In this document: positions 34,481 to 46,391 of the stretch, in pieces
Layout of the letters: each line of letters opens with the position of its first letter
Numbering within the stretch: the stretch's first letter is position 1
DNA from: Chiua virens
Taxonomy: Eukaryota > Basidiomycota > Agaricomycetes > Boletales > Boletaceae
DNA length: 64,000 bases
Assembly: GCA_019787685.1 (NCBI GenBank)
Contig: JAHNUO010000004.1
Coordinates: 1,302,001-1,366,000 of the forward strand
Reading direction: 5' to 3'
Notes under the pieces: generated by a model
Seen by the model: the letters and a program-made list of their open reading frames with translations, nothing else
Told to the model about the DNA's origin: nothing
Databases searched by the model: none
Program-made: the position numbers and the translations under genes

Positions 34481-37400
34481 TCAGCTCATCGGTATACCAA
34501 GTCCACCGAGCGCCTCCCGCACACGCATGTCAACGTCCGTGACGCCGCCACGTAGCCGCACGCCCTCAAGCGCAATTTCAACAGCCCGCACGTCGCACCG
34601 TCCGTTCCACGGTCTGGGGAGCAGTCCGTGCACATATATCGCCACCTCCGCATCTGCAATCACGCCGGTGACAGCACCATCGGCCCGTTCAGTCAACCCG
34701 CACAGAAACCATCATCATGACGTACCACTCGGCTCCTTGCTTACTCGGCTGAGGTGCAGCTCTCCACAGTCCTTGTCACGACATACACCGCCACCGGGCA
34801 CCTCGTATTGGCACACCCGAAGATCCGTGCTGCGCCTGATCAACTGCGCAAGCGAACGGTGCAGCACCACTTGCTTCAATTGTTTGAGGTCTGGCAGAGG
34901 AATAGGGGAGGAAGAGTGAGAGGACACAGCGCCTGTAGTATACGAAATAGGGGACGGAAAATGTACACTAGCAGGGGAATCAATATGAGCACTGGCTTGC
35001 GATGCAGTAGTTATCTCAGGACTGCACATCGCCAAAAGGGGCATTCTCCGCGCCTGCGTCCGGTCCGAATCGAGGACGAAGGAGCGGATATCGAGAGAGA
35101 GGGGAATCGTACAATGGAAAGTCAGATCTTGATACTTGAGGTGCTTCATTTTGTGATCGCGGCAATTGGAGCCGGAAGACCTATCGCCAACGGCAACCAC
35201 CAATTTATATCAGCACACATCAACATACCAGGCCACATGGCCTCCATAACAAGCAAAACTGGCGCACGCACCTGTGCCGACGATGATGTTCCGGAATCAC
35301 CGGCGGCGAAGGACCCTTGACGAATAGCCTCTTTCGACGGGGGTGCCTAAGCATATAATTACGGTGTCGCGTGGACGGAAAGGGGGGGAAACAAAAGGGG
35401 ACGAAGTTAGGAAGGGGGAAGCACTTAACATGAAAGAAGGAACGGATTCTTGCCACTTGTCCGGACTGTGCCTCCCCAGTAACTATCAGTTCTAAACAAG
35501 CCGCGAAGGACCGCCAGAAGGTAAGCGGGCTGTCGGTAACAACGCAAGGGGAAGAGGAAGACCGAGGAAGAACCGCAATGGCGAACATACCTTGGTCATC
35601 GTCAGACTCTCCATCTTGCACGAAATATCCGCGTCCTGCAACCCCCCAGTCAAAACCCCACCGGTAGTAATGAAATTAGAATCAAACCGGTGAGAACCCC
35701 GCATAATACAACCAAGAGGTAAAACGAACGACGAAGGTATGAAAGGTAGGCAGGAATAACAGAAAAAGCGAACATAATCACGGTAGATTTGCACAAAAAG
35801 AAAATAGGAACCGGTGGGAAAGAAGAGGGGGGAGAAAGCAAAAGAAGTATATCAGCCGACTGTCGGACTGGCGGAAAACCGAGAGAGAGAACCGATGGAG
35901 GATGTCTCTTGGGTCGATATGCCATTTCGGTCATTGTTGGTGCCAGATGTGCCAAGACTGCGAGCCGTTGCCGAATTGTCGGAGGTCACAGGATCTCGCT
36001 TCCCATCGGCCATTGCTCCCAAAATACCTGAGTCCAAATTGAGTCAACGCACAATCAAACCCAATGATCGCCGTGATAAGCGAAGGAGAAACATGTGGAT
36101 GAGACGGTAAACAGCACGAACCATATCTTGTCAATTCCGGGGATGAGTCGTCCTCCCGATCTCGAGACGGGAGTAATATCGATGAATTTTTGCAGCTCAA
36201 TGAACCCTTGACTGATTCCTCCTGTTTCACCACCACCGTGACTTCCGAGGTTTGGACTTCAGCGGTGGGTGTAATCACTGGTGTCGACTTCCCAGACATC
36301 TACGTGTAGACTAAGTACCTCTTTAAACAAAGCTCTAAAGGACTCACTGCCGCTAGTTTCTTCAACCGCAATTCTTCTCTTTGAGCAATGAGTTGTCGCA
36401 TTCTCTTGATTTCTTCCTCCTTTTCTGCCAGTGCGTTGGTGGCAGACGCTGCAGGTGGTGGCTGCGCGACATTCCCGTTGTTACCAACCAAAGCCCCAAG
36501 AGATGAAGGCATCGACGGAGTCGCGGTAAGCCGCGGCGGAGCGCGAGTGGTGAACGCTGTAGTAACTGCGGGAGAATATTCCCGAGCATCACCGTTTCCT
36601 ACACGATCCTCCAGAGCTTGATTGTCGTCCTCATCCTCACTATCGCTCAATTCGATAACACAACGACGCATGCCGCTGATTCCAGCAAAACTGCCGGCTT
36701 TGCGTCTGGAAAGAGGGTTGGGATGCGGACCACCATTGGAATGGCCATTAGAAGATGAGCTTCCGTAACCACGGGAGGATCCTGGACCATTGTCAAAATC
36801 CACAAAGTCAGCTGCCACAGGACGCTTCAAGCCACGCCGTTGCAGAAAGCCGTTGTCGCCGTCCAAGCTCGCGTAACTCAGGTTGGCTTGAAGGGTGGGG
36901 GTAAGTGAATCTGAGGCAGCCGTATCCACAGACGTCGTTGAAGTTCGCTCCACACCATTGTTGGTAGGACTGATCTTGTCTGCTGACCCAGGCAATGCGA
37001 TCGGTGAATGCTGCTCCGCGAAAAAGGCAGTGCCATGGGACGACTTGAAGTCGCTTAAAGATGCTCCAGGGGAGAAAGTGGAATTATCTCTAGGTACGCC
37101 GATTAGACCAGGAATCAGGTCATCAACATCCATGCGGTCCAAACTCGAAAGGGGGGTTGTGCCGACAGAGGAGCCTCGGTTGTGGCTGTCGCTATCACAA
37201 TCATCTAGATCCGGTACAGGCTCGATTGTCTTCAAGAAATCATCGACGGATGAAGCGGGAACTGCAGTCCCATCGATGTCCTGGTCTTTAGTTGGAGTGA
37301 TGAGACCTGGCGGTTCGGTTTGTCGGGCCCTTCGAGAAGCAATGACGGCCTTGCGGGCGAGTAGTTCCTGGCGCCGCTGCTGCTCTATCACGAGCAACGA

Positions 37401-38416
37401 ATGGGAGTTGGAGAGATCGGCGGACGACGGCGAACTTGGCTCAGCTTTGATAAACGGAGAGGGGTCGGGCGTCGACATCCGAGTGTCGATGCGCTCCATG
37501 CTCATACGCTCAGCAAGAGAGGCTCGAGCTGGGATGACAGATGGAGGAGGCATTGTAGACGACGACGAATGCAAGGAGCGCATGGACAAGGATGGAGAAA
37601 CTGGTATAAGTGCAAGTATCTCAGGGGTTGGGTACGGAATGAGCCCACTTGTATCCAAATTGCTTGGGAGCCGTAGATTGAGTTCCGAAAAAACATAGAA
37701 GATCACATGCCGGCTCAAGCCGCATTCCAAGAGATATTCTGGAGGGACGCCCCATCCAAGGAGATCAAGAACTATGTCTTTGGCGGTGTTGTATTGACCT
37801 TGAGTCACTATAAGCAGAGTCAGCGGCGAACTGACTGACGTGGAATTGATGACGCACTAGTAAGGCCTGGCCTGACATGACTAGAATCAAGCCGGTACGT
37901 AGATGTCTCGAGAACAAAAGGTTCAAGACTGGCAGCTCGCCAAGACTGAGCATCAGATGGTTCCAATGGAGAAGTTATTGCGGTATCAATACGAGCTGGT
38001 GGGTGTGCAGACAAAGGAATTTCGGTTCTTGCGAATTCTTGGGACTGAGAAGTGAAAAGACGTTGTCTCAACCGAGGGGGCGGAGTGGGTGACCGTCGTG
38101 GAGGAGGTGAGTTTTCGGTGTCGCTAATTTCACCCTCTTCACGAATTTGGCCGTCCTCGAAGTCTTCTCTGTGGTCGGTCGGCTCTGGAGCTGGAACTGG
38201 GGACAAGTTGCGGTCGGATTGGGCAGCCGCTGGATCGTGGTAGCCATAGTCGAGTTGCAACAAGGGGGCAAGGCGAGGAGGCAGGGGGTGTGTGTCAGCA
38301 ACGACCCTCCGGCGCTTCCTGGATAAAAGTGCTGCGGTTCGCAACGAGGAGGCCATGTCTACTGTTGAGGTGGCAGGTGGCGAGGCCGACTGCGGTTGCG
38401 CAACGTCGACGTCCAT
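34481..38416 (-). CDS. zf-C3H1 domain protein (Red1/ZFC3H1-like)
   Basis: Large nuclear-type protein with a putative zinc-finger (zf-C3H1) near its C-terminus, as in fission-yeast Red1 and human ZFC3H1, which target RNAs to the exosome. Supported exons: 38416-37858, 37807-36348, 36299-36122, 36027-35861, 35635-35591, 35465-35430, 35346-35272, one from 35180, the zinc-finger exon ending 34726, and 34653-34481. The motif CQYEVPGGGVCRDKDCGELH is followed across an intron by EPSDAEVAIYVHG. The N-terminus is disordered and acidic (DGQIREEGEISD); the 1.46-kb exon ends in a coiled coil (EKEEEIKRMRQLI). Two to three junctions between 35180 and about 34900 could not be fixed. Role in RNA surveillance is inferred from the domain only. 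Confidence 0.7.
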
Positions 38417-38652
38417 TAGGGTGAATTTGGGGTGATGGGTGTTGAGAGCAAAGGTGTGAATGTCAGCCCGAACGGTTCAGCCACTCGCACGGACCCCGTC
38501 GGACTACTACACTCAGTATGGCTAGTAGCAGTACTACATAGTTGGCTACAACCCTCCGGCGACGTTGACAGCGCCGGCGAGCAGTACTAATCAATATCAG
38601 ATCCTTGGAATAATCCCGTACACTCTGACATCGACAACTAGCGTCTTTCACG

Positions 38653-40281
38653 ATGCCTCTCAACTACTCCAAGTGGGACCAGCTCGAGCTCTCTGACGAC
38701 TCTGACATCGAGGGTCACCCGAACGTCGACAAGCGCTCCCTTATCAGATGGAAGCAGCGCGACATACACGAGAAACGTGAAGCCCGCAAGCACAAGATCG
38801 AGGCACTCAAAGCCGAGATCGCGTGCAACAACATCCTCCATCCCCGTCTCATCAGAATCAAGGAGCGCATCGCCAGCGCACCCGCTACCGCTACCGGAGA
38901 CCTCCCAGAAGACGCCGATGCCGGTACATCCCTCACAGGTCTCCCCTTCTTCCGATATCTAGTGGATCGCCTTCAGTCAAACCCATCCTCTGCAGCACCG
39001 CCCACCAATGCAAAGGACCAGCCCACATACGACGCTATGATTCTATCACTTCTTCTCCAGATCTATGACTCCGTCAAGGAACTCCCCAAGGACGAACAGG
39101 AAAACGCCATCCTTGTTGGCATGAAAAAACACGTCACGCAGCTTGCAGACCATACGCGCCAGCTCCAGGCCGATCTCGAGGAAGAGGTCAAGGAGCAGAA
39201 GAAGCACATCACTAGCGACGACATCCACGAGGGTTGGGAAAGCAAGGTATCTTCTTTACATATCCCCTCTTTGGCAAGCGCTGACCCGTGTATCATCCAG
39301 TACATCCCACCTAAACCTGCCCCGGCCCCAATCAAGAATGCGATCGTGGATCCATCTCCAAAACCCAAGACAACTAAAACTACAACAACTTACGAAGTGC
39401 TGAACCCCGTCGCGTCTTCTTCTCATCCTGCTACAGCCCCTTCTCAGGCTGCAGATACCTCTCCCGAGGACGACCAGCCAGAAGATCTACCGGAGCTCAC
39501 CTCAGCTCTCGCTGCATTCTCCAAGTTATCGCTATGGGACTATGCCCAGTCCTTTTCCTTCATACAGGGAAACCGCGACGTCGTCGTCCCAGGCGCATCT
39601 GATGCTCTCCTCGTCGCCGCCTTCCAGGCAGAGGCAGATGGAAAAGAAACCTACGCAAAGCAATGCGTACACCAGAGCTTGCTTTTACAATACTGCGACA
39701 AACTGGGTCGCGATGGAGTAAGGGTATTTTTCCAAAAGTCAGTTGTAACCTCTGTGACCGTATCCAATCTGACCGTCACCTTCGCAACACCTAGGATGAT
39801 TACGGGCGACAAACGCGCCATCACCATCTTCGTCAAAGATGTTGAAGATACTTATGCCCATCTTGTCACTCGGGTGGCAGCCAGCGCTACCGAGGCTGCC
39901 GCTGCCTCCACTTCACAGAAAGAGCAGATCCAGCTCGTACCTGAGAATGCCAACTCTACCATCACCTTCAACGTACCCGACGGACCTCCTCCTGACGATC
40001 TCATCCTCGAGGGTCCCGGAACGGAGAACCTCAACGTCGAAGAAGTGCGCAAAGCACTGATGATGCGATGGTCCGTTTTCGAAGGATTCGATGACTCCCT
40101 CAAGGACGCACTGAGATTGGGGACATTGGAAGCAGTGAACAAAGTTCTTGGTGAAATGGATGTTGCGGAAGCCGAAGACGTGGTTGAAAAGTTGGACATG
40201 GTAGGAATTATGAGCTTTGCGGAAGGAGGCATCAGAGATGAGACTGGTACCGCGAACAGTGTCGGCGAGGATGCGGAGTGA
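38653..40281 (+). CDS. CDC37: Hsp90 co-chaperone Cdc37
   Basis: Kinase-specific Hsp90 co-chaperone. Exons 38653-39246, 39301-39737 and 39795-40281 give 505 aa. The N-terminus has the invariant YSKWDQLELSDDSD, including the CK2-type serine at position 14, then HPNVDKRSLIRWKQ and a long coiled coil. The middle domain carries HQSLLLQYCDKLGRDGV and MITGDKRAITIFVKDVEDTY, and a C-terminal helical domain follows. Both introns are multiples of three without stops (54 and 57 nt), so the DNA can be read straight through; they are called introns because they have good GT-AG ends and removal restores the family alignment. Confidence 0.95.
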   Translation: MPLNYSKWDQLELSDDSDIEGHPNVDKRSLIRWKQRDIHEKREARKHKIEALKAEIACNNILHPRLIRIKERIASAPATATGDLPEDADAGTSLTGLPFFRYLVDRLQSNPSSAAPPTNAKDQPTYDAMILSLLLQIYDSVKELPKDEQENAILVGMKKHVTQLADHTRQLQADLEEEVKEQKKHITSDDIHEGWESKVSSLHIPSLASADPCIIQYIPPKPAPAPIKNAIVDPSPKPKTTKTTTTYEVLNPVASSSHPATAPSQAADTSPEDDQPEDLPELTSALAAFSKLSLWDYAQSFSFIQGNRDVVVPGASDALLVAAFQAEADGKETYAKQCVHQSLLLQYCDKLGRDGVRVFFQKSVVTSVTVSNLTVTFATPRMITGDKRAITIFVKDVEDTYAHLVTRVAASATEAAAASTSQKEQIQLVPENANSTITFNVPDGPPPDDLILEGPGTENLNVEEVRKALMMRWSVFEGFDDSLKDALRLGTLEAVNKVLGEMDVAEAEDVVEKLDMVGIMSFAEGGIRDETGTANSVGEDAE

Positions 40282-40474
40282 GTTTTTTCGTACGTCGTCC
40301 GCGCCATCTCGTTGCTCGCGCGGAAGAAAGAAGTATTCAAACAACCAGGATGTAGTTTAGATTATAAGCATCAATTCACGATCCAGTAAAGCATGGTATC
40401 GCGCCACAAAGGTGTCTAGTATGCACGCTTCAAGACATCCCATATTAACAAAAATATATGTGGACTACAAGCCT

Positions 40475-42071
40475 CTAGCTCGCCTCCGAATCTGGGTCGT
40501 CAGCGAGCCCGTATGCAAGACCTAAAGCAACTCTCGCCGCAGCCTTCCTCCTCTCCTTATCAGGCATCCCACCAATCTCTTCTTTCAGACCTTGCAGTGC
40601 GCCTAGCACCCTTTGCAGATCAAACCGCTCGAGATCAGCATCCGGCATGTCGATATCGGGTTCCCCACCAAGCGCCTCGTCACCCCGTTCCGGTACGGGA
40701 GATTGCGAGAGAGGCATGGCACCAAAAATCTTGCGCGAAGTGTCCGCGATTTCAGCCCGTGATGGCATATCTTCATCTTCCTTATCGCTGCTGTTAGATG
40801 ACCGTTCTAGATTGACCGACTCCTTGTCTGGATCGCCAAAGTCGGAAACAGAACCGAGGGTCTTGTAAGATTCGCCAGGTGCTAATCGAGTCGTGTCGAA
40901 GCTCGCGTGGTCATCAAGAATGGGGGTCGAACGGCCCGACGAAGCGGAATCGAAGCTAAAAGTAGAACTGAAACTCGCGGAATTGAGAGGTGGAAACCTC
41001 GGTGGAAACGATTGACTCTCCGAAGATGCATCAGGGGCACATGCGGGACGAGTAGGCGAAGCAGAGACGAAGGAAGTAAAATCGTCATCAAAACCCGGTT
41101 TGGGCGTCGTGGGACGCGAACCCTCAAAAAAACCGCTCGAGGAAGGAGATAGAGTTCCCGGAGTAACGACGGTGCTCCAGAGGACGGCTTCGTCCGCGCC
41201 TTCGGCTGAACGCGGAGCTGCATCGTCCGATAACGTGTCCTGATCGAGCCAACATTCGAGTTCCTCGAGCTCTCGCCGCATACGATCGCCATCATTTCCA
41301 GATATTCTCTCTCCGACCAATCGTGCAAGATTGTGATACTCGTCTGGGGAAATGACAGTGTTACTCTGTACTGCGCTGATGACGCCAGACGTCGTAGCTC
41401 GTTTGGAGCTCTGTCGAACCATGGACGGCCACATGATGGTACTCAATGCATCGATGATCCGAGGTATTCCGGGAATGCCTGAGGAAGGGAAGGTGAATAC
41501 TACTACATAGTACAAATGGCTGCAAACCCACCCGTACGGTCCGGCGAAGGAGCATCGACGTCTGGGATATCAACAAATTCAAATCCCTCAGAAGACAAAT
41601 AGACATCTATGTCTTGGTCATCTTCGATCTCTGCGGGTGAAGTGGATCCGGGGGAGGGGAGTCTGATGGCAAGTGCAACTTCGAAGTCATGCTGAGATGT
41701 GTGTTGGGAGAGTTCGCGTATTTGGTCACGATAAGGCTATAGAAGACGGATCAGCGCATGCCCAGAGGTTGATACGGATGAGAGTACCTCTCCTCTATTC
41801 CAGACAAACAGGAGAGCAGGGGCCAAGAGCTCGTCTCGCACAGGGGTCCAGGAAGGAAGTGTATAGACAAGAAACTTGACCTCGGCCGTGTAATACTTGT
41901 TCGCTATCGTCCATGGCACAACAGAGGTCTGTTCATCGAGGGCGACGTCCTTCACGAGTCCTAAAATTGCTATCAGCTGGACACAAAGTGAAGGACAAAC
42001 GACATGCTTTGAAGAAGAGCATGAAGTGTCTGCGTCGTCGACGCAATAGCGAGGATGGCACAGTCAGCCAT
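40475..42071 (-). CDS. Alpha/gamma-adaptin-binding protein p34 (AAGAB-like)
   Basis: Assembly chaperone-type factor for AP-1/AP-2 clathrin adaptors. Exons 42071-42008, 41969-41788, 41736-41532 and 41478-40475 give 484 aa. The N-terminal GTPase-like fold shows PWTIANKYYTAEV and LLFVWNRGE, matching AAGAB. The C-terminal helix LQRVLGALQGLKEEIGGM...ERRKAAARVALGLAYGL is the family end motif. A long serine-rich linker lies between. Intron 1 is just 38 nt and needs a GC donor (CAAA|gcatgt at 42007) to give the expected LLQTILGLVKD; no GT donor keeps frame. The yeast relative is Irc6. Confidence 0.85.
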
Positions 42072-42669
42072 TTCTCAATCGTCTACTAATACTGGAAGAG
42101 CTTGAAGGAGAACACCACCGGCTGGCTGGTCCAAACGTTCAAGTTGTAAATGTAGGTAAGTCAACTCGGCAGTCGGCGACGACTCCGAGTCGCCGCCACT
42201 CCTTCAGTTCCTAGGTTTTGAGAGACACGTCCATCACGACAACTTTGACATGTGTCTACATTTAAAGTTCCCCGGTAATGGCCCAAATGTACGTGGTTCG
42301 TCCTCAAAACCATTATCTCTAGCTATAGCAGACGTGGGTAAGTGCAGATGTGGCAGGTTCCAACCAAATACTGGCAGTACTTGGATCTTGAAGTTAATAG
42401 CCGCCGACTTGAACCTATGTTGAGCGGTAGTTGTCAACCCTGCCTTTGCAATCGTGACAGGAACCGACGCCAGCTGGACAACAGAGAATGTAACCCTGCG
42501 GCGCTGCAGGGCATCCTGATAAAAGTTGAAATCTTGGGAATTTGGGGGTTTATTGCGGTTTGTCAAAGCTTTTGTACACGATAATTGAGTAACCTGCCAG
42601 TCTACGGGCCTTGCAAGCGGTGATGGCACGTCGATTAGAATCAATATGCCAGAGTATATCCTTCAAAGG
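42072..42669 (-). other. Intergenic region before the p34 gene
   Basis: 598 bp between the MED21 stop and the p34 start. Short frames here have no family match or splice support. It probably holds the p34 promoter and MED21 3' flank. Confidence 0.4.
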
Positions 42670-43595
42670 TCAACTTGTTTTTGAAGTCAGATCCACCTCG
42701 ACGTCTGCATTGTCCAACAGCATGCGCAATAGCTCTGAAAATTGACTGTGCAGTTTCCCTAAAGTAGGTTGGAAGGTCCAGCGATCCAAATACCAAGAGT
42801 TAGCACCAGTGTTACAGGCGAAGACATTACGAGAAAGAAAAAGGACCGTGTACGGACTCGCGCGATCAACTGCCTGGATGTACTCTTCGTTCGCTTCTGT
42901 CATCGCAGATTCGAGAACTTGGAGACGGTGTGCCTGCAGGAAATGCGCGCCATAAAGGACAGCGGGGTCAGCCGGAAGAAAATGGAGGAATGGGGAGAGG
43001 CGGAAGGAAGGAAGGAACAGCCAAGACTTGCCTGTGTTTCTTCTGGTTCCGGGACGGGAAGAGACTGAATAAGTACTTCGATCTGTTTCGCTTTGACGAT
43101 CAAGTCGTTGACGAGCTCCCGCTTGTTGGCTACATTGAAATCGCATGGTAAACGGTGGTCCGAATCAGAGTCGACAAGCCCAAGTGAGTGTACGGTGGTA
43201 TGGTGGACAGGCTGGGAAACAGTGGACGAGGGAATAAAAACAGTGAGCTCACCTTCAAACACCTCCGGCGGATCAAACTTGTCTGGATTGCGCGATTTCG
43301 TGATCGGTATTTCGGGGCTGACCTGGAGGAAAGTCGACCGAGAAGTGAGGTAACCAATGCTACTCGACATGATCATCAGGAGCTGGTTGCATGGAACCGT
43401 GCGTCACGTTGATACAGTCGCATGAAAGCGACGTTTGGCCAAAACAGGGGCGGCGTAACCGAAACACAAGGCAACGGAAAAACGACAATGGTATGGTCAG
43501 TGCGAACCGCCTCTAAACGGGTCAAGAATACTCACCCGTTGTATCTCATCCTGGAGTTGAGTTATGCGGTCCATATGCGACAAGTCCTGCAGCAT
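42670..43595 (-). CDS. MED21: Mediator subunit 21 (Srb7)
   Basis: Core Mediator middle-module subunit, essential for RNA polymerase II transcription in yeast. Exons 43595-43536, 43382-43253, 43129-43032, 42933-42858 and 42758-42670 give 150 aa. Landmarks are LSHMDRITQLQDEIQRL, IMSSSIGYLTSRSTF, FEANKRELVNDLIVKAKQIE, LIQSLPVPEPEETQ and AHRLQVLESAMTEANEEYI. The third intron has the GC donor CAG|gcaagt at 43031. The second intron could be read through without a stop, but removing its 41 codons restores the compact family length. The start is the ATG before LQDLSHMDR. Confidence 0.93.
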
Positions 43596-43877
43596 TGCGC
43601 TGCCAAAGCACAAGATGAAGTCTGTCTTTTCGGGACAAGGATGATGAAAACAAGTGACGGTTGTTTGGATTGGATTACTTGTGGTGAGATCGCCTGTCAG
43701 TTACTCGTCGCGTAGGCTAATCATTCAGGCAACGTCCCCGTCATGATATTGACCGGGATATGTTCTTGACGTTGATTGATCATCTTGCTTCGTCAGCAAT
43801 GACAGAGGCATCATACCATCTCGATCTTGCGTCAGACTTTGCTGAGTGCCTGACCAAGCTGTCCTCCTAGACAGCCA

Positions 43878-43884
43878 TATAAAA
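43878..43884 (+). promoter_or_regulatory. TATA box of the AsaB-like gene
   Basis: TATAAAA on the plus strand, 62 bp before the ATG at 43946; few genes in this window have so clear a TATA element. Its strength suggests a regulated rather than constitutive gene. Confidence 0.55.
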
Positions 43885-43945
43885 GCGCAGGGTATATGGT
43901 ACGTCGATCAGCCAATCCAGTACACGACCCAACACCCTCCTCACA

Positions 43946-44871
43946 ATGACCGCTCAAGTCTCTGCTCCCCGTGACGTCCAAGCGACGGTCAACTACTACA
44001 CTCCTCTTGACGACAAGTCTCCTTACAACTACATCGACGAACCTCCCGCAGGTGTTCCGACCACCAATGTCGGCCGGGAATCTCGCTCTGTACTCATCCA
44101 CGATGCCAGAGGAAAGGACGATCTAGGTCTCGACGTCAGCGGGTTCCAGTTCATCCATCATCCCAGCGTCGAGAAAGACTTCCTTGACGACGACAAGATC
44201 AAGACTGCTTACTACACAGAGGTGGAGGAGCTTTTGAAAAAGTACACCGACGCGAAGAAGGTCGTCATCTTTGATTACACCATCAGGCGCAGTCCTGTTG
44301 GCCTAAAGGAGGCTCCGTCGCGAACCCCAGTGGTACGTGGTGTCTCTTGGTGGCCCGAACCGTTCTCACTCTTCTCTGCAGCAAAGCGTTCATGTTGATC
44401 AGACCTTCCCCGCGGCAATTCAGCGCGCAGAATTACACCTCGGGAAGGAGGCTGAGCGGCTTCTCAAAGGACGCTACCGCATCATCAACGTCTGGAGGTG
44501 CGTTGCAGGCGCTTATCATTCTAAATGCTTACTCATGCAACCCGTAGACCTATTGCCAACACTGTGGCTCACAACCCTCTCGCCCTTGCTGACTACCGCA
44601 CGGTTAGCATTGACAACGACCTCGTCCAACTCGTCATATCTACACAAATCACGAGGGTGGCACCTTCAGCGTCAAGTACAGTCCCGAACACAAATGGTAT
44701 TACTTCTCGGATCAGACTCCAGACGAGGTTACTTTCATCAAGTGTTTCGACTCTGATGTTGAGAAGGCGCGTTTGACGCCCCACACGGCGTTCCATGACA
44801 CCACTAGTCCTCCGGATGCTCCTCAGAGGCAATCCATCGAGGTCAGAGCCTTGTTGTTTGATATCGAGTAG
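43946..44871 (+). CDS. AsaB/GA4-desaturase-like oxygenase, one base missing
   Basis: Similar to the fungal AsaB/CmcJ-like family related to 2-oxoglutarate/Fe(II) oxygenases found in secondary metabolism. Exons 43946-44332, 44382-44497 and 44548-44871. Landmarks: LNYY-like start (VNYYTPLDD), VVIFDYTIRR, VHVDQTFPAAI (the HxD of the iron site), RIINVWRPIANTV, ALADYRTV, TPDEVTFIKCFDSD and LTPHTAFHD. In exon 3, PTRHIYTNHEGG needs CCC where the DNA has CC near 44626, so one C is missing and the frame breaks. About 276 aa if intact. Substrate unknown; it has no cluster neighbours. Confidence 0.75.
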
Positions 44872-45068
44872 AATTCTTGCGTTACATGCTTATAACAATA
44901 AAGATTGTCGTTATGTGTTGCTAGCTTTTGATGCCCAACTTAAATAATAATCATAGGGACTCTGGCTATTACTTGTACATCGACATGTATATTTTCGGAC
45001 TTTTTTCTATGTATATCTTGTTCTATATGCAACTTTACAACAAATATTATCAAGCTTCTCTACCTATG

Positions 45069-46329
45069 TCAAGCAGCCGTAGGTTCAGTGGCGCGCGCCG
45101 TTTCAAGAGTGTTTGCATACTGAAACTCGCCAGAGTTTTCATACTAAGGATAAATAGTCAAGTAGTGTTCGCATGACAGAATGACTCCCGTACCTCCCAC
45201 ATGTCGATGGCGACTTGGCAGCTTTCACGGACGACGGTCGGCGAATCGTTCCGTGTCATCCATTCCTTTAGGTGTGGAAGCACTTCAGGTATTGCAATAC
45301 CACCCAGAGCCTCTGCGGCCTCGTGGCGAACCATATCGGATTCGTTCGCGCTTCGCAGGACCTTGATGAGAGACGGTACGGAGTGGGCTGATAATAGCTG
45401 ACCAAAAACAAATGCAATTTCATGTCTGCAACCATATCAGTGACAAGACAGGAAGTGCAATTACGTCACTGACTTGAACAGAGCACTGTCGTCAGAGAAA
45501 CCAGATGCAAGTGCATCTACCGCCGCTGGCGTACCGATATTACGCAAGGCAAACATGGCCCGATACCTTTCGAATAGGGGTAGCTCTCGATTTAGCAGTT
45601 TTTCTTGGAGTGATGACACAGATGCTTCCGTTACATCGTCCGGTTTTGGCTGCCCCGAGAGGAGACGAGAGGTCGGTGGAGCGGGATCAATCGAGGTATA
45701 TGTGCTATCACGAGCAGCATGAGAGGAGGGACAGATCGGAAAGGACAGACATACGGTACGGTATCCGAAAACTCTCTAGCTGCAAGATAGTTCTTCCCTT
45801 CTTCCGAGTTATCCCACTCGATCTTGGCGAGTGCGATCTCGCAAGTTTCGCGCACGCTCCGATTAGGATCAGAGAGGTATTCGCGCAGGATCGGGATCGA
45901 GGTCATAGAGGAAATTGCGCCGATTGCTTCTGCTGCCTATCCCGAGAGGATTGTCAGAGAGGATTGACCCGAAGAAATAGCTCTTGCAACGACGTACCTC
46001 GTGCCGGACCATTGGATCTTCGTCCGCCTTTCGCAAAACAGACTCGAGAACGGGCAATGCGGATGTCTTCTTCATTTGTCCGAGACAATACGCCAGCTCA
46101 TGCTTGAGAAGCGCAGAGGGATCGGCAAAGGCTGTTGGATAGGTCAGGTGATGATAAGCCAGTGGGAAGGAATCAAAGGACCTTTTGATATGATTGTGAC
46201 TGCATTATCATTCTTAAGGGATTTGAGCGCAAAAAGTGCGCGGAATCTGTCGTGTAAGGGGACCTTTCTGGTGGTATTGAGGAGGACGTGTTCGAGGGCG
46301 TTGAGTTCTTCTGATGAAATTGCCGACAT
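45069..46329 (-). CDS. LIA1: Deoxyhypusine hydroxylase
   Basis: HEAT-repeat diiron monooxygenase that completes hypusine in eIF5A. Exons 46329-46182, 46131-45998, 45936-45755, 45704-45474, 45425-45194 and 45143-45069 give 333 aa. All four catalytic His-Glu pairs are present: [32 protein letters not shown] and [22 protein letters not shown] and [14 protein letters not shown] mark the repeat ends, and the tail is [11 protein letters not shown]. The start [13 protein letters not shown] is chosen over an in-frame upstream extension because it matches the family. All introns are GT-AG. Confidence 0.95.
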
Positions 46330-46391
46330 CGCGAAATCGAGGGAGACTCGTGTTGGCGGACTTGAAAAAGCACACATCTCTAAAATTGACC

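Noticed and set aside
34245..34919. 224-codon plus-strand frame rich in Ser, Arg and Pro
   Set aside because: Overlaps the zinc-finger exons of the minus-strand zf-C3H1 gene, whose CQYEVPGGGVC motif is decisive.
36895..37698. 267-codon plus-strand frame
   Set aside because: Antisense of the Ser-rich exon of the zf-C3H1 gene; composition is that of a complement shadow.
45505..46107. 200-codon plus-strand frame
   Set aside because: Antisense to the HEAT-repeat exons of LIA1, which are firmly identified on the minus strand.
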